Shown: in pieces, positions 51,235 to 59,542 of the stretch | How positions within the stretch are numbered: the first letter of the stretch is position 1 | How the letters are laid out: the number at the start of each line of letters is the position of its first letter | NCBI GenBank assembly: GCA_017462915.1 | Contig: JAFTQG010000025.1 | Coordinates: 1 to 64,000, forward strand | Direction: 5' to 3' | Origin: Prevotella sp. | GTDB taxonomy: Bacteria; Bacteroidota; Bacteroidia; Bacteroidales; Bacteroidaceae | DNA: 64,000 nt | Program-made: the position numbers and the translations under genes | Notes under the pieces: model-generated | What the model saw: only the letters and a program-made list of their open reading frames with translations | What the model was told of the DNA's origin: nothing | Databases searched by the model: none

Positions 51235-51543
51235 TTATTGGTTCGTATTACTTTTGTACCTTATGACAACCCCAGGGTGTTCTGTCGGATCTTCGTTTGG
51301 CTCGAATTGCACCTTGCCACTATGCAGAGCAAACTCCTTCATCTTTTTGAAGTCGAATCCATGGTTGATGTAGATTTCTCTATCCCAGTACATGTCGTAA
51401 CGAGGTTCGTCCGTCGTACTTGTAAACATTTCGTAGAGCAGGGCATTGAGCTTATCTTTATCCCCATCATCCTTGATAGGGATAAGAGCGTTCAGCTGCT
51501 TGCACAGCTTTTTCATCTTGCTAAAATATTCTCTCCGTCTCAT
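51235..51543 (-). CDS. Hypothetical phage protein
   Basis: A 102-residue charged protein (MRRREYFSKMKKLCKQLNAL). Its ATG overlaps the stop of the small cysteine protein upstream (ATGA). Unknown function. Confidence 0.6.
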   Translation of the reverse strand: MRRREYFSKMKKLCKQLNALIPIKDDGDKDKLNALLYEMFTSTTDEPRYDMYWDREIYINHGFDFKKMKEFALHSGKVQFEPNEDPTEHPGVVIRYKSNTNQ

Positions 51544-51671
51544 TTGTCATCGTGCTTTTTGGGTCGAAAAGCTGTTTTCTTGCCATCTGGAGTGTGGCAT
51601 ATTCCTGGATAGGTGCAACCTAACTTGCCGCCATCCACAATAATACACCACTCGCAATCTCTACAATTCAT
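51540..51671 (-). CDS. Small cysteine-rich phage protein
   Basis: A 43-residue protein (MNCRDCEWCIIVDGGKLGCT start, basic tail) with five cysteines in CRDCEWC...C...C, likely zinc-binding. Four-base overlap with the next gene and a three-base gap to the previous stop support it. Confidence 0.6.
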   Translation of the reverse strand: MNCRDCEWCIIVDGGKLGCTYPGICHTPDGKKTAFRPKKHDDK

Positions 51672-51674
51672 ACT

Positions 51675-51851
51675 CTAATCTTCTAACGGTTCGTACATCG
51701 TGCAGTTGTCAGGGTCAGGACTGTTGTAGGTAGCCCACTCGTCTTGAATCTCCTTCGACTCTCCAGCAAGCCACGCTCTATAGCATGACTTTCGTCTGGG
51801 GCAGTTCTCTGTGCCGCAATGAGCCACGTCTGAAATATAGACTTTCTGCAT
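51675..51851 (-). CDS. Small cysteine-containing phage protein
   Basis: A 58-residue protein (MQKVYISDVAHCGTENCPRR start, YEPLED end) with four cysteines, three of them in HCGTENCPRRKSC. A longer open frame on the same strand in another phase overlaps it. This one is preferred since it fits exactly between the stop at 51855 and the start at 51671. Confidence 0.58.
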   Translation of the reverse strand: MQKVYISDVAHCGTENCPRRKSCYRAWLAGESKEIQDEWATYNSPDPDNCTMYEPLED

Positions 51852-51854
51852 GGG

Positions 51855-52187
51855 CTATTTGTAATCAGTACAGACAAAAGAGTCAGATGCGACACGCCCA
51901 GCATGGAGCCGGCACATTCCAAACCCCGTGTCAGTTATGCCATACCACTTGCAGCTTCCGCACCGGACACGCTCTATTGGCATGTCTTCCTTTCTCGCCT
52001 TCAACTCTTGGGCACGTCCAATCAGATAGTTTGCGAGGTCTTTCAGCTCCTTAATGCTTTCAAAATTCACAATGATTCCTTTGGAGGTCTCACCTGACGA
52101 TTTCTTTATTTTCAGCTCTACATCAAAAGCCTCACCTTCTCCCTCTATAAAAGAGGCAATGATATTCAACTTACCGTACTTCTTCAT
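51855..52187 (-). CDS. Hypothetical phage protein with C-terminal cysteine motif
   Basis: A 110-residue protein. N-terminal half beta then helical (IIVNFESIKELKDLANYLIG), C-terminal CGSCKWYG...CRLHAG...FVCTDY looks like a small zinc knuckle. Same cysteine style as the neighbouring small proteins. Unknown function. Confidence 0.6.
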   Translation of the reverse strand: MKKYGKLNIIASFIEGEGEAFDVELKIKKSSGETSKGIIVNFESIKELKDLANYLIGRAQELKARKEDMPIERVRCGSCKWYGITDTGFGMCRLHAGRVASDSFVCTDYK

Positions 52188-52191
52188 AATC

Positions 52192-52821
52192 TCAATCTTT
52201 TAGTTCAAACGTATATGCTATCGCCCAAGGATTGCTCTCCATGGTTCCCTTACCACTAAGGCGGTCTATGAGTGCAGTGTAAGCCCCGAAAGGACTGAGG
52301 AACACGTCTAAGATACGCTCACGCTCCAATCCATCGGCATAGAGCCCATCAACATGGTAGGTTGGCGTCGCCGTCGCTGGCTCAGCACACTGGAATACTC
52401 CTTCCCTCATGCAATCCTCACTGCTGATGTCCTGCAGTCGCTCGATCTTCCTATCTGTGATGCAGATATGGTGAGGCATAAGGCTTGCTTTTACGAACAT
52501 CTTATTTCTCCATCCTGCAGACTTGCGCGACTCAGTTTCATCTTGCGCTTTGAAGGCTTCGTATATTGGGTTGCTTGGGTCTTTCTTCATTTCCCGGTAG
52601 ATGACTCTATAGGACTGAGCAATAGCCACTACATCGCCCACGTCAAAAGGTGCGTAAATCTTCAGCATGTCTTTCTTCCACCTTTCTTCGAGTGCAGGAA
52701 TTTCCGACCACTCCAACACCAGCTCATCTTTGAACTTGATGATGCGCCTGGTCATTGTCTTTCGGCGTTTCAGAACATCGTCTGTAAGGCCGAACTTATC
52801 AGCAAACATTATCTTCCTCAT
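52192..52821 (-). CDS. ASCH-like domain phage protein
   Basis: A 209-residue protein resembling phage ASCH/PUA-like proteins: KTMTRRIIKFKDE near residue 21, a FDVGDVVAIAQSYRVIY strand pair near 60, ITDRKIERLQDISSEDCMRE near 120, and ALIDRLSGKGTMESNPWAIA near the end. ASCH domains are thought to bind RNA or modified nucleosides. Its direct target is unknown. Confidence 0.62.
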   Translation of the reverse strand: MRKIMFADKFGLTDDVLKRRKTMTRRIIKFKDELVLEWSEIPALEERWKKDMLKIYAPFDVGDVVAIAQSYRVIYREMKKDPSNPIYEAFKAQDETESRKSAGWRNKMFVKASLMPHHICITDRKIERLQDISSEDCMREGVFQCAEPATATPTYHVDGLYADGLERERILDVFLSPFGAYTALIDRLSGKGTMESNPWAIAYTFELKD

Positions 52822-52832
52822 AACTTCATCTT

Positions 52833-52934
52833 TTAGTTGTTAGACATTCCGATACACATAATCATTATACATATCCAAATGAAAACTATTGCTTCGTAAT
52901 CCATACCTTTTTTCTTTGCTTGACGGAATTTCAT
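52833..52934 (-). CDS. Very small membrane protein
   Basis: A 33-residue frame: MKFRQAKKKGMDYEAI followed by a hydrophobic stretch (VFIWICIMIMCIGM). The MKFRQAKK start is the same as in the protein at 22282. It follows the gene at 52939 with a few bases overlap of its context. Small, so uncertain. Confidence 0.42.
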   Translation of the reverse strand: MKFRQAKKKGMDYEAIVFIWICIMIMCIGMSNN

Positions 52935-52938
52935 ACGC

Positions 52939-53118
52939 TCATTTCTCCTTCCCGATAGTCTTTTTTGCTAACTCGGTCATCTGCTCCTGAGTTACCTCTA
53001 TAATGACCTTGATGCCGACAGGCTTCTTCTTCACTCTAAACTCCGTCTGAAACGGTGTGGTTCGCAACATATCAGCAAGGCTCAGGATAACCTGCTCTCT
53101 TTTTTCTTCTGTTGTCAT
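52939..53118 (-). CDS. Hypothetical 59-residue phage protein
   Basis: MTTEEKREQVILSLADMLRT at the start, lysine-rich centre, ending KKTIGKEK. A good small frame that fills the gap between two known genes. Not recognised. Confidence 0.55.
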   Translation of the reverse strand: MTTEEKREQVILSLADMLRTTPFQTEFRVKKKPVGIKVIIEVTQEQMTELAKKTIGKEK

Positions 53119-53134
53119 AATTTTGTATAACTTT

Positions 53135-53524
53135 TTATTCTTCGCTTTCTTCTAATGAATCTTTCTCTGGTGCCTGAATCTGCCTCGGTTTCTTCAAGGC
53201 AGCAATGAGGTTGTCGGCATGAGCCACAGAATCACTTGCTATCAGTTCTGACACATTCTTGAAGCCTTCATTTACTGCGCGTCGTGCCATCTGCTCCATG
53301 AGCATAGGACTTTGAATTATCCCGGTCCACATAGCTTGCATGGCCATACCTGCAAACTGAGCTCGATACGGCTCATAGTCGAAACTGTCTAAAAGTTCCA
53401 CTTCTTCAGCGTCTAAGGTCAAGCCACCTTCCAGCTGTACCCTGCCATTATCACAAATTTTCTCTACAGACAGGACAACACCCGAGCATTTTATCCTTGC
53501 CTTAATTACTGCTTTGTTATTCAT
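53135..53524 (-). CDS. Hypothetical phage protein
   Basis: A 129-residue protein (MNNKAVIKARIKCSGVVLSV). The first 45 residues are beta-rich, suggesting a small SH3-like or OB-like domain (VEKICDNGRVQLEGGLTLDA). The rest is helical with methionines. Four-base overlap with the upstream gene. Unknown function. Confidence 0.58.
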   Translation of the reverse strand: MNNKAVIKARIKCSGVVLSVEKICDNGRVQLEGGLTLDAEEVELLDSFDYEPYRAQFAGMAMQAMWTGIIQSPMLMEQMARRAVNEGFKNVSELIASDSVAHADNLIAALKKPRQIQAPEKDSLEESEE

Positions 53525-54051
53525 TCTTCTTTGAAATCAATGGTCTTTAGAATCTTCAAAAGTCGCGCCAACTCGAAATTTCTGTAGGCGGTCATAGCGT
53601 AAGTGTGGGGGTGTGAGTGGTTGTAACCGAAGCGGCTGATATACTCCTTACAGGCCCGCTTGGTGAGGAAGGCACCTGTCTCGCGGCTGATGAAAGACAC
53701 GTCGGAGACCTCTACTATATCGGCCTGCATCTTCAGCTCATCACGGATGAAATCGGCCACATCGCCGATGTCGTCGTGGTCAACGTCCTCATGCCAGATG
53801 CGGCAGACTTCCTCGGGGTAGTCGCAAAGGTACTCTCCCACAAACTCTATGCAGCCCTTCAGGTCTCGCACATCGCCGTCGCCAAGGTGCACCTTCGTCT
53901 CGCCACACCCATCGGGCACGGCATCCTCTTTCGTCTCGATAATCCCCCAATACACAGGGTCAGCATTTCCGTCGTTTTCTTGGGTGTTCAACTCATGCTG
54001 CAATTCCTTCAGGAAATCATAATCTTCTTTCGGTAATTCTATCTTTTTCAT
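53521..54051 (-). CDS. Hypothetical acidic phage protein
   Basis: A 176-residue protein with many acidic residues and a histidine-containing central part (CRIWHEDVDHDDIGDVADFI). C-terminal NHSHPHTYAMTAYRNFELAR. No family recognised. Four-base overlaps on both sides. Confidence 0.6.
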   Translation of the reverse strand: MKKIELPKEDYDFLKELQHELNTQENDGNADPVYWGIIETKEDAVPDGCGETKVHLGDGDVRDLKGCIEFVGEYLCDYPEEVCRIWHEDVDHDDIGDVADFIRDELKMQADIVEVSDVSFISRETGAFLTKRACKEYISRFGYNHSHPHTYAMTAYRNFELARLLKILKTIDFKEE

Positions 54052-54476
54052 TCTTCGTCCTCCTCTTGTTTGAATATCGGTTTGTCACATTTGCACATCT
54101 GCATCTTTACTTCGTCGGTAATGAAAAGCTCGTCGCCTTCGGCAACCGCATTTTTGATGTCCTCACCAGTATCAGGGGCAACGCCATATCCCAAGGCAGC
54201 AGCAAAGTACACACGGCCACACTTTGCACAGCGGACAGCGAGTATAGGCTGTTTAATCGGGTTGGTGTCTATGTACTCCTTCTGTCCGGCCAATGCCTGA
54301 ACGATGCAGAACTCAGCTTTTCGCAGCCATACATTTGCCTTGCGAAGTTCCAAGCATCTATCTCGATCTTCCTTTGGCATCGGCTGGCGACTCTGGGAAG
54401 CCAGCTTGTTATAGTGCCGGATTTGATTCTCATTCCTGGTCACTATCTCTTTGATAATCTCCAATCTCCTACTCAT
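54048..54476 (-). CDS. Zinc-binding phage protein
   Basis: A 142-residue protein starting MSRRLEIIKEIVTRNENQIR at 54476 (overlapping the previous stop by eight bases). An N-terminal helical hairpin is followed by RCAKCGRVYFAAALGYG and MCKCDKPIFKQ, whose two CxxC-like pairs could bind zinc. Function unknown. Confidence 0.6.
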   Translation of the reverse strand: MSRRLEIIKEIVTRNENQIRHYNKLASQSRQPMPKEDRDRCLELRKANVWLRKAEFCIVQALAGQKEYIDTNPIKQPILAVRCAKCGRVYFAAALGYGVAPDTGEDIKNAVAEGDELFITDEVKMQMCKCDKPIFKQEEDEE

Positions 54477-54870
54477 GACCATCCTCCATTTCATCAAGTT
54501 CATCTTCAATGGCCCGCTGTGCGAAAGCCTTGATTTTGTCATTGGTCATTCGCTCATCGGTCTCAAACAGGTGCTCCACCTTGCGCATAGACATAGCACC
54601 ATCCAGCAGATACATTCGCTTGCCTAAATCCAAGTCGAAAGACCTTTTAGGCTCAGCAATGTTGAACGAGGTCTGCTTACCTCTCGGATAAGCAAGACCA
54701 GTGTTCGTCTCCTTGATATGCTGGCGGTTCTTCATAATGAGAACGCCAATCTTCGTCCTCGCATCTTTGAGGATAGCTTCAAGCTGGTCTTTCAATTCTT
54801 CATCCACTACGATGCCAGCCAATAGGTTGTACCCCATTTCGTAGTATGGCTCCTTAACTTTCGTAATCAT
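54469..54870 (-). CDS. Hypothetical phage protein
   Basis: A 133-residue helical protein (MITKVKEPYYEMGYNLLAGI). No recognised family. Overlaps the next gene by eight bases. Confidence 0.58.
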   Translation of the reverse strand: MITKVKEPYYEMGYNLLAGIVVDEELKDQLEAILKDARTKIGVLIMKNRQHIKETNTGLAYPRGKQTSFNIAEPKRSFDLDLGKRMYLLDGAMSMRKVEHLFETDERMTNDKIKAFAQRAIEDELDEMEDGHE

Positions 54871-54901
54871 GTCTTATCTATTTTAAGTTACTCAATCATG
54901 G

Positions 54902-55240
54902 TTAGAGCAAGCTGGCAATGCTGAACGAGCGAAAAGCCTCTTTCTCCAAATCCCAATAGGACACAGCAGAATAACAGGGCTTGCGGTCTGTTCCTTTGTA
55001 CTCATAGCTGATAGCAGAGCCTTTCAGTGTGCCGATGGCCTTGCGAATCTCACCATTAGCCTTGCGGAAGGTGAACTCTACCACTCCTACAGACATCTGG
55101 GCCTTGATTTTCATTGCCTGCCATGCTTTGCGAAGTGCTTCAGCAATGGTGCCGACGTCCTTTCTTTTGAGGATAGCCCAAGCAGCTTTCATTACCATAC
55201 TCTTACTGACTCTCACGTTGTTTGATGCGATAGTTGCCAT
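54902..55240 (-). CDS. DUF2693/WYL_2-like phage protein
   Basis: A 112-residue protein. The C-terminal part VEFTFRKANGEIRKAIGTLK, then CYSAVSYWDLEKEAFRSFSI, matches the small SH3-like family known as DUF2693 (WYL_2) on Bacteroidales mobile elements. N-terminal helix (KAAWAILKRKDVGTIAEALR). It is first after promoter copy 9. Confidence 0.72.
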   Translation of the reverse strand: MATIASNNVRVSKSMVMKAAWAILKRKDVGTIAEALRKAWQAMKIKAQMSVGVVEFTFRKANGEIRKAIGTLKGSAISYEYKGTDRKPCYSAVSYWDLEKEAFRSFSIASLL

Positions 55241-55278
55241 AATCTTTAAGTTTTGAAGTTTGTATCTTATTTACATTA

Positions 55279-55310
55279 CAAAGGTACAAATAGTTTATCA
55301 AATACGCAAA
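55279..55310 (-). promoter_or_regulatory. Early-family promoter, copy 9
   Basis: TTTG, 20 bases, TACCTTTG on the - strand, spacer start CGTATTTGATAAA. It drives 55240 to 50944. Confidence 0.88.
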
Positions 55311-55350
55311 TATTACGGCAATTATTTTATCAAATCTGCAAATTATTTTT

Positions 55351-55731
55351 CTATCTCACCAAGCCAAACTTTCTCAGTATTCTACGGTACTCAGAATATA
55401 TCCGATATTTGTCTGTGTAGCTGAGAATATTGACTATATCCAAGGAGTAAGACGTGCAGCAATATTCCACCTTATCCATCTTTCCGCCCATAGGATTCCT
55501 GTAGTGGCCGATTGCAGATTTCAAGTGTGCGCGGTCTATATCCATAGTGACGCAGTAATCAGGGTCACAGCAGCCACTAAGCCAGTGGATAGCCTCGTCT
55601 GGAGGCTCCACAAAGAAGCAAAACCCAACGCTCGTAGTCAGGTAACCCTCATGCTTGCTTTTGTTCCTGAGGGTTTCACCTTTGCGGAGCGAAAGAAACT
55701 CATCTTCTGACATGAATCTGTGTACTATCAT
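55351..55731 (-). CDS. Hypothetical phage protein
   Basis: A 126-residue protein: VHRFMSEDEFLSLRKGETLR near the start, then GFCFFVEPPDEAIHWLSGCC and CVTMDIDRAHLKSAIGHY. Distantly similar in style to ADP-ribosyltransferase-fold proteins (RFMS, then GFCFF, then an acidic EYC), but the match is weak, so no function is given. Confidence 0.5.
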   Translation of the reverse strand: MIVHRFMSEDEFLSLRKGETLRNKSKHEGYLTTSVGFCFFVEPPDEAIHWLSGCCDPDYCVTMDIDRAHLKSAIGHYRNPMGGKMDKVEYCCTSYSLDIVNILSYTDKYRIYSEYRRILRKFGLVR

Positions 55732-56012
55732 TCGTCTTTTGGTTTTAGTTCCTGAATAATCATATCAACCTCCAAGGCCATGACAGCAAGGGCAGAATGA
55801 TAAGCCTCTGTGTCGCTGACCTCGGTCAACCCCTGTGCATAAGCATCAAGCATTCGCTGTTTGGCTACCCATAACTTAGTGTAGATGTCACTGACTCCAA
55901 AGTAGTAGCCATTCTTCCATGCCGATAGCTGGCTACCGTTAATATTGAAATCTTTGTCTGTAGCGAGTGCTTTCAACCTCTCCATGGCGATCTTATCTAT
56001 TGCTTTGCTCAT
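55728..56012 (-). CDS. Hypothetical helical phage protein
   Basis: A 94-residue protein starting MSKAIDKIAMERLKALATDK at 56012. Helical, with a central SAWKNGYYFGVSDIYTKLW. Overlaps the following gene by four bases. The longer frame would run into the small cysteine protein upstream. Confidence 0.58.
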   Translation of the reverse strand: MSKAIDKIAMERLKALATDKDFNINGSQLSAWKNGYYFGVSDIYTKLWVAKQRMLDAYAQGLTEVSDTEAYHSALAVMALEVDMIIQELKPKDE

Positions 56013-56013
56013 A

Positions 56014-56157
56014 CTACTCTTCCTCGTAGTCCTTCCAGTCAGAGCATGAGTCAAAGCTCTCTTTCTTCTCGTCAGTGAGAGCGCACTTGTATGAAGGGCA
56101 GAAAGTACCCTCGTTCTTTACGTGCTTGCAGAAGTAGCAAATTCTTTCTTTTTCCAT
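56014..56157 (-). CDS. Small cysteine-rich phage protein
   Basis: A 47-residue protein (MEKERICYFCKHVKNEGTFC start, DYEEE end) with five cysteines (CYFC, C, C, C), likely zinc-binding, and an acidic tail. One base separates its stop from the next ATG. Third member of the small cysteine-rich group in this phage. Confidence 0.6.
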   Translation of the reverse strand: MEKERICYFCKHVKNEGTFCPSYKCALTDEKKESFDSCSDWKDYEEE

Positions 56158-56168
56158 AGCTTTTCTTT

Positions 56169-57740
56169 TTATGTGAATAACGTCATTTCAGTAGTCGTAG
56201 CTTTCGCCTTGCGCTGGGGCTTCTTAGGCTCCTTCTCTGTTTTCTTTGGAAGATTCCAACCGCGCTGCTGGGCGACGGTGTAGTTGAACTTGAACCACAC
56301 TTCTTCATCCAAAAACTCAAAGTGCATGGTGCCCTTCTTGTAGCCCCTGCAGCGGAAGAATCCCCATTCAAACCATTCGCCCCACTCCTTACCAGGATTG
56401 AAGTTGCCTGAATAGCGCGAATAGTTCACGCAATCGAACAATGAGCCTATTTCATCGAAGTTCTTTCCCGTCATGTTGCACAGGGCCTTGCAGACATCAT
56501 CCATCTGGTTACGTCCGTAATCTGAAAGTTCAACATACGGCTTTGGCTTATGGTCGTACCAGTCATAGCCGGAGCAAATGCTTGGCACGATGAAACGCTT
56601 GTTGACCATGTAATTCGCATTGGTTTTCCACGTTTCGCCTGCTGTGCTGTTCTCTGCACTGAAGGAACAGATGAGGTCAAAGGCTTCAATGAGCGTCCGG
56701 AGCATACGCTGGCCGTTGGTCTGAATGACCATATCAACCACTCGGTAGATATTCCCCATGGTGAAAGGCATACTTGACTGAGATTCCACGAACTTATTTA
56801 TCTGTTCGCGCAGCTCTCTGGTTGCATATTTCTCCATATTGAGCTTTCGGAAGATGATACGCCAGTAATGCTTTTGCAGCTCCTTCTTATAGCGTTGGTG
56901 ACTCACTTCTGTACGCCTGTCATCAGCTGTGAAGGCTCCAAAGCGGATAGGCAGATAACCATAGGTATTCTTGACCTGCTTTGCCTCTCCGGTCTTTTCG
57001 TCTATCTCTGTACGGAAATCAAAGAAATCGGCAGTTTCGTTAATCTCCTTTGACATCTTCATTACCTCGTCAAACATCTTCACGGCTGACACGTAGCGAT
57101 TCACGATGTCACGGACAAAATTGTACTGCATGAGTCCTTCACGTTCACCGCCCATTGCATCCACTTCATACTGATTGAAGAAATAGCCAGTGAACTCATT
57201 GGCACCTTCTCCATCCTTATACAGCTTCACAAGGGCGACATGAACGTCTGTCTTTCTCTCGGCCGTCTTGAACACCTGGCCAAGAAATTCTTCGCGTCCG
57301 TAGTTCTCGATCGTCTCTATCAGCTGGCGTTTCTTTCTGCTATCTGCATAACCATGATTGACGCTCTCGCTATTACAGAGGGCAACAATGGTACAGCCAG
57401 CTGGAGCTATATCAAAAGCGTGTAAGATATGCTCCACTCCTTTGCTAAATGGTGGATTCATCACTATCATGTCGATGTGGCTAACCATGTCTGAGGTAAC
57501 TGTCAGGAAATCCTCGGCTATCACGTCACACTTGCCGTTGAGCAGCTTCAGGTTGTTTTGGTCGTTCTCACAGGCAATGACCTCACCAGCACCATTCTTT
57601 TTCAGCCAGTCAACGATGTTTCCCTTGCCAGCTGATGGCTCCAGTATCGTCTTACCTATAAAGTCCTCACCCATCATCATCTGCTCGATGACTGCTGTAG
57701 GGGTGGGGTAGAAATCCGGGTTGTCTGTAAAAATGTTCAT
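56169..57740 (-). CDS. SAM-dependent DNA methyltransferase-like protein (DUF4942)
   Basis: A 523-residue protein. The N-terminal 190 residues form a Rossmann methyltransferase: SAM-binding motif I ILEPSAGKGNIVDWL near residue 33, an acidic loop VIACEND near 54, and catalytic motif IV MNPPFSKG near 95 (NPPF, typical of N6-adenine enzymes). Residues 200-490 match the DUF4942 region found on Bacteroidales mobile elements, with YPTPTAVIEQMM at the start as in the family. It may modify phage or host DNA, for example to resist restriction. It uses SAM and so depends on the pathway MetK supplies. Confidence 0.85.
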   Translation of the reverse strand: MNIFTDNPDFYPTPTAVIEQMMMGEDFIGKTILEPSAGKGNIVDWLKKNGAGEVIACENDQNNLKLLNGKCDVIAEDFLTVTSDMVSHIDMIVMNPPFSKGVEHILHAFDIAPAGCTIVALCNSESVNHGYADSRKKRQLIETIENYGREEFLGQVFKTAERKTDVHVALVKLYKDGEGANEFTGYFFNQYEVDAMGGEREGLMQYNFVRDIVNRYVSAVKMFDEVMKMSKEINETADFFDFRTEIDEKTGEAKQVKNTYGYLPIRFGAFTADDRRTEVSHQRYKKELQKHYWRIIFRKLNMEKYATRELREQINKFVESQSSMPFTMGNIYRVVDMVIQTNGQRMLRTLIEAFDLICSFSAENSTAGETWKTNANYMVNKRFIVPSICSGYDWYDHKPKPYVELSDYGRNQMDDVCKALCNMTGKNFDEIGSLFDCVNYSRYSGNFNPGKEWGEWFEWGFFRCRGYKKGTMHFEFLDEEVWFKFNYTVAQQRGWNLPKKTEKEPKKPQRKAKATTTEMTLFT

Positions 57741-58024
57741 GCTGTCAGTTCTTTATATGCCTCAGTGAATCGTACAGAGTTCTGAAGCACGTCAATAAGT
57801 TCTTTCTTCTTCTCGTATCTCCAAGGCAAGTTAGCGAAAGTGTAGGGTACAAATATTCCACCTTTTCGCTGGAAGGTCTCTAACGTCCAGTAGGAGCCTC
57901 GATAGGCTATCTGTCCGCGCTTCTCTATCTGATTGGCTCTACGTATAGCAACGAGCTTATACGCTCCATCGTTGCTATAAGCAACGATGCGCCTTACCGT
58001 ATTCTCAAAAACTTTGTTTGCCAT
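57737..58024 (-). CDS. Hypothetical phage protein
   Basis: A 95-residue basic alpha-beta protein (MANKVFENTVRRIVAYSNDG). Four-base overlap with the methyltransferase gene. Not recognised. Confidence 0.58.
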   Translation of the reverse strand: MANKVFENTVRRIVAYSNDGAYKLVAIRRANQIEKRGQIAYRGSYWTLETFQRKGGIFVPYTFANLPWRYEKKKELIDVLQNSVRFTEAYKELTA

Positions 58025-58027
58025 AGT

Positions 58028-58360
58028 TCAGAGGGTGTAAATATACTCACGAACTTTCTTCAAATCATCCAGCTTGAGCGAATCAAGATAGTTGTGCAGA
58101 ACGTTCAACAACTGGTTACGTTCTGTACGCTTTTTGCAGTAGTCATCGTAGTCTGCTTTGCTACCAAGGAAAATGTTCCAACCACACCAATCTGCGCAGG
58201 TCATTGTTTCCTTCTCGAATTTCCGACGCCATTGTGGGCCATCAGTGGTGATGTACTTAGGGCCGATACTAACGACCTTTTCCTCTACGCCCTCATGCCT
58301 CGTGTCATTGGAGTAAACATAGACGACATCGCCTTTTTTCAGTTCTGAAAGTCTTTTCAT
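58028..58360 (-). CDS. Hypothetical phage protein with an SH3-like N-terminus
   Basis: A 110-residue protein: KRLSELKKGDVVYVYSNDTR then VVSIGPKYITTDGP is typical of a small beta barrel (KOW/SH3-like). The C-terminus is helical. First after promoter copy 10. Unknown function. Confidence 0.6.
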   Translation of the reverse strand: MKRLSELKKGDVVYVYSNDTRHEGVEEKVVSIGPKYITTDGPQWRRKFEKETMTCADWCGWNIFLGSKADYDDYCKKRTERNQLLNVLHNYLDSLKLDDLKKVREYIYTL

Positions 58361-58399
58361 AATCTCGAAGTTTTGAAGTCAATATCTTATTTGCATGAG

Positions 58400-58431
58400 C
58401 AAAGGTACAAAGAATTTATCAAATACGCAAG
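58400..58431 (-). promoter_or_regulatory. Early-family promoter, copy 10
   Basis: CTTG, 20 bases, TACCTTTG on the - strand. The initiation region reads CTTTGCTCATG, not CTTTGTAGTG as elsewhere. It drives 58360 to 55351. Confidence 0.82.
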
Positions 58432-58439
58432 TTTTTAGC

Positions 58440-58884
58440 GTAAATTTTTCGTCATTCATACTATTTACTCTCTTACCACCATTGGTGGGGTGTTGATTAC
58501 TGGTTGTCGCCTCCAGAGGATGATAAAGCGTTCTCTCTGCTGCCTGGGTGATACGTGCGGCCACGGTTTCTGATAGGTTGGCTCCGGCTGCACAAACGCA
58601 TTTGGTTTCGGGGTTGCGAGTGCTTTCTGCTATCCTCGGACTGATCTGGCGCAGTTCTAAACGCCTCGGCACATATAAAACCTCTTTGCCGGCTCGGTGG
58701 TTGGTATGGGCTTTCCCTTGCCCCTCCCTTATAGCGAGGAGTCGCGCATCGCTTTCAAGTTCCTTTTTTGTTTCTGAGGTGGAAAGCAACTTCAAAGGTG
58801 CTACCGAAAATACGGATAAAACCACCTGGCCCTAATGAGGGGCTTTGTTGGTGCCGGAGGCTTGAACTCCAGCGCACAGCCTTA
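58440..58884. other. Unexplained 440-base region between two operons
   Basis: More G and C than its neighbours, with no convincing gene. The longest - strand frame (to 58825) runs through promoter copy 10 and lacks the composition of neighbouring proteins. At the right end, GGAG-ttcaag-CTCC and GCCCCTCATTAGGGC on the - strand look like stem-loops that could end the MutS-like gene's transcript. The rest could hold a structured RNA. Confidence 0.4.
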
Positions 58885-59499
58885 TTACTGATTCACCACT
58901 GCAGGCTTCACAAGTTCTGTGATACCACGCTTGACTGTTTTCTTCGGGGCTTCCAGTTGGTCACAGATAGCAATCCTGTAGCCAGCCCTCACAAGCTTCG
59001 GAAGGTATGTGTCGAGTGCATGGTGAGGGAAACCTGCCATTCTTGTGCGGTCTGAGTTGCGCTTGGTAAGCGTTATTCCGAGGGTCTTTGCACATTTCTC
59101 TGCATCTTCATCGTAGGTCTCATAGAAGTCACCGCAACGGAACAGAATAATAGCGTTCGGGTGCTTCTCCTTCAAGTCACGGTACTGCTTCAATATCGGA
59201 GTGAGTGCAACCACCTTGTGCTCAGGATGAGCGTCGATGAACTCCTGCAGGCGTGTCTCGCACTCCCATGAGAAGCAGATGTTGTTCTCGCATGAAGGGC
59301 TCCAGTTGAAATCAAACGCCTTCTGACCGTATTCGTTGCGAACAGCACCTTTGCAGTGCTTCTCATTAGCCACCTTAATGCAGTAGTCTTGAATCTCGTC
59401 GAAGGTCTCAACACCTTCCAACTGATAGCTGGTAGTGATATTGGTAATCTCACCTGTCATGTCACTGTAGGTCTCAACTGAGAAAAATTTCTTTGCCAT
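58885..59499 (-). CDS. Free-standing MutS domain I-like protein
   Basis: A 204-residue protein from ATG at 59499 ([20 protein letters not shown]). The C-terminal 120 residues are MutS domain [39 protein letters not shown] with the Phe-x-Glu mismatch-reading motif, [20 protein letters not shown] and CDQLEAP. The ATPase and other MutS domains are absent. In MutS this domain touches mispaired DNA. Alone it could bind DNA, or compete with host MutS. The N-terminal 85 residues are a separate small domain. A monocistronic unit from promoter copy 11. Confidence 0.85.
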   Translation of the reverse strand: MAKKFFSVETYSDMTGEITNITTSYQLEGVETFDEIQDYCIKVANEKHCKGAVRNEYGQKAFDFNWSPSCENNICFSWECETRLQEFIDAHPEHKVVALTPILKQYRDLKEKHPNAIILFRCGDFYETYDEDAEKCAKTLGITLTKRNSDRTRMAGFPHHALDTYLPKLVRAGYRIAICDQLEAPKKTVKRGITELVKPAVVNQ

Positions 59500-59542
59500 A
59501 ATTCTTAAAGTTTTGAAGTTTATTATTATCTTATTTACACTA

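Noticed and set aside
51683-51922. 79-codon frame on the - strand
   Set aside because: Overlaps the end of the gene at 51855 in another phase. The 58-codon frame at 51675-51851 fits the gene spacing better.
58379-58825. Open frame of 148 codons on the - strand
   Set aside because: It runs through promoter copy 10, overlaps the shared leader, and its composition is unlike the acidic, lysine-rich proteins of this phage.
58840-58880. tRNA-like arm (GGAG-TTCAAGC-CTCC on the - strand)
   Set aside because: No D-arm, anticodon arm or matching acceptor stem at the right distances. It is more likely part of a terminator-like structure.
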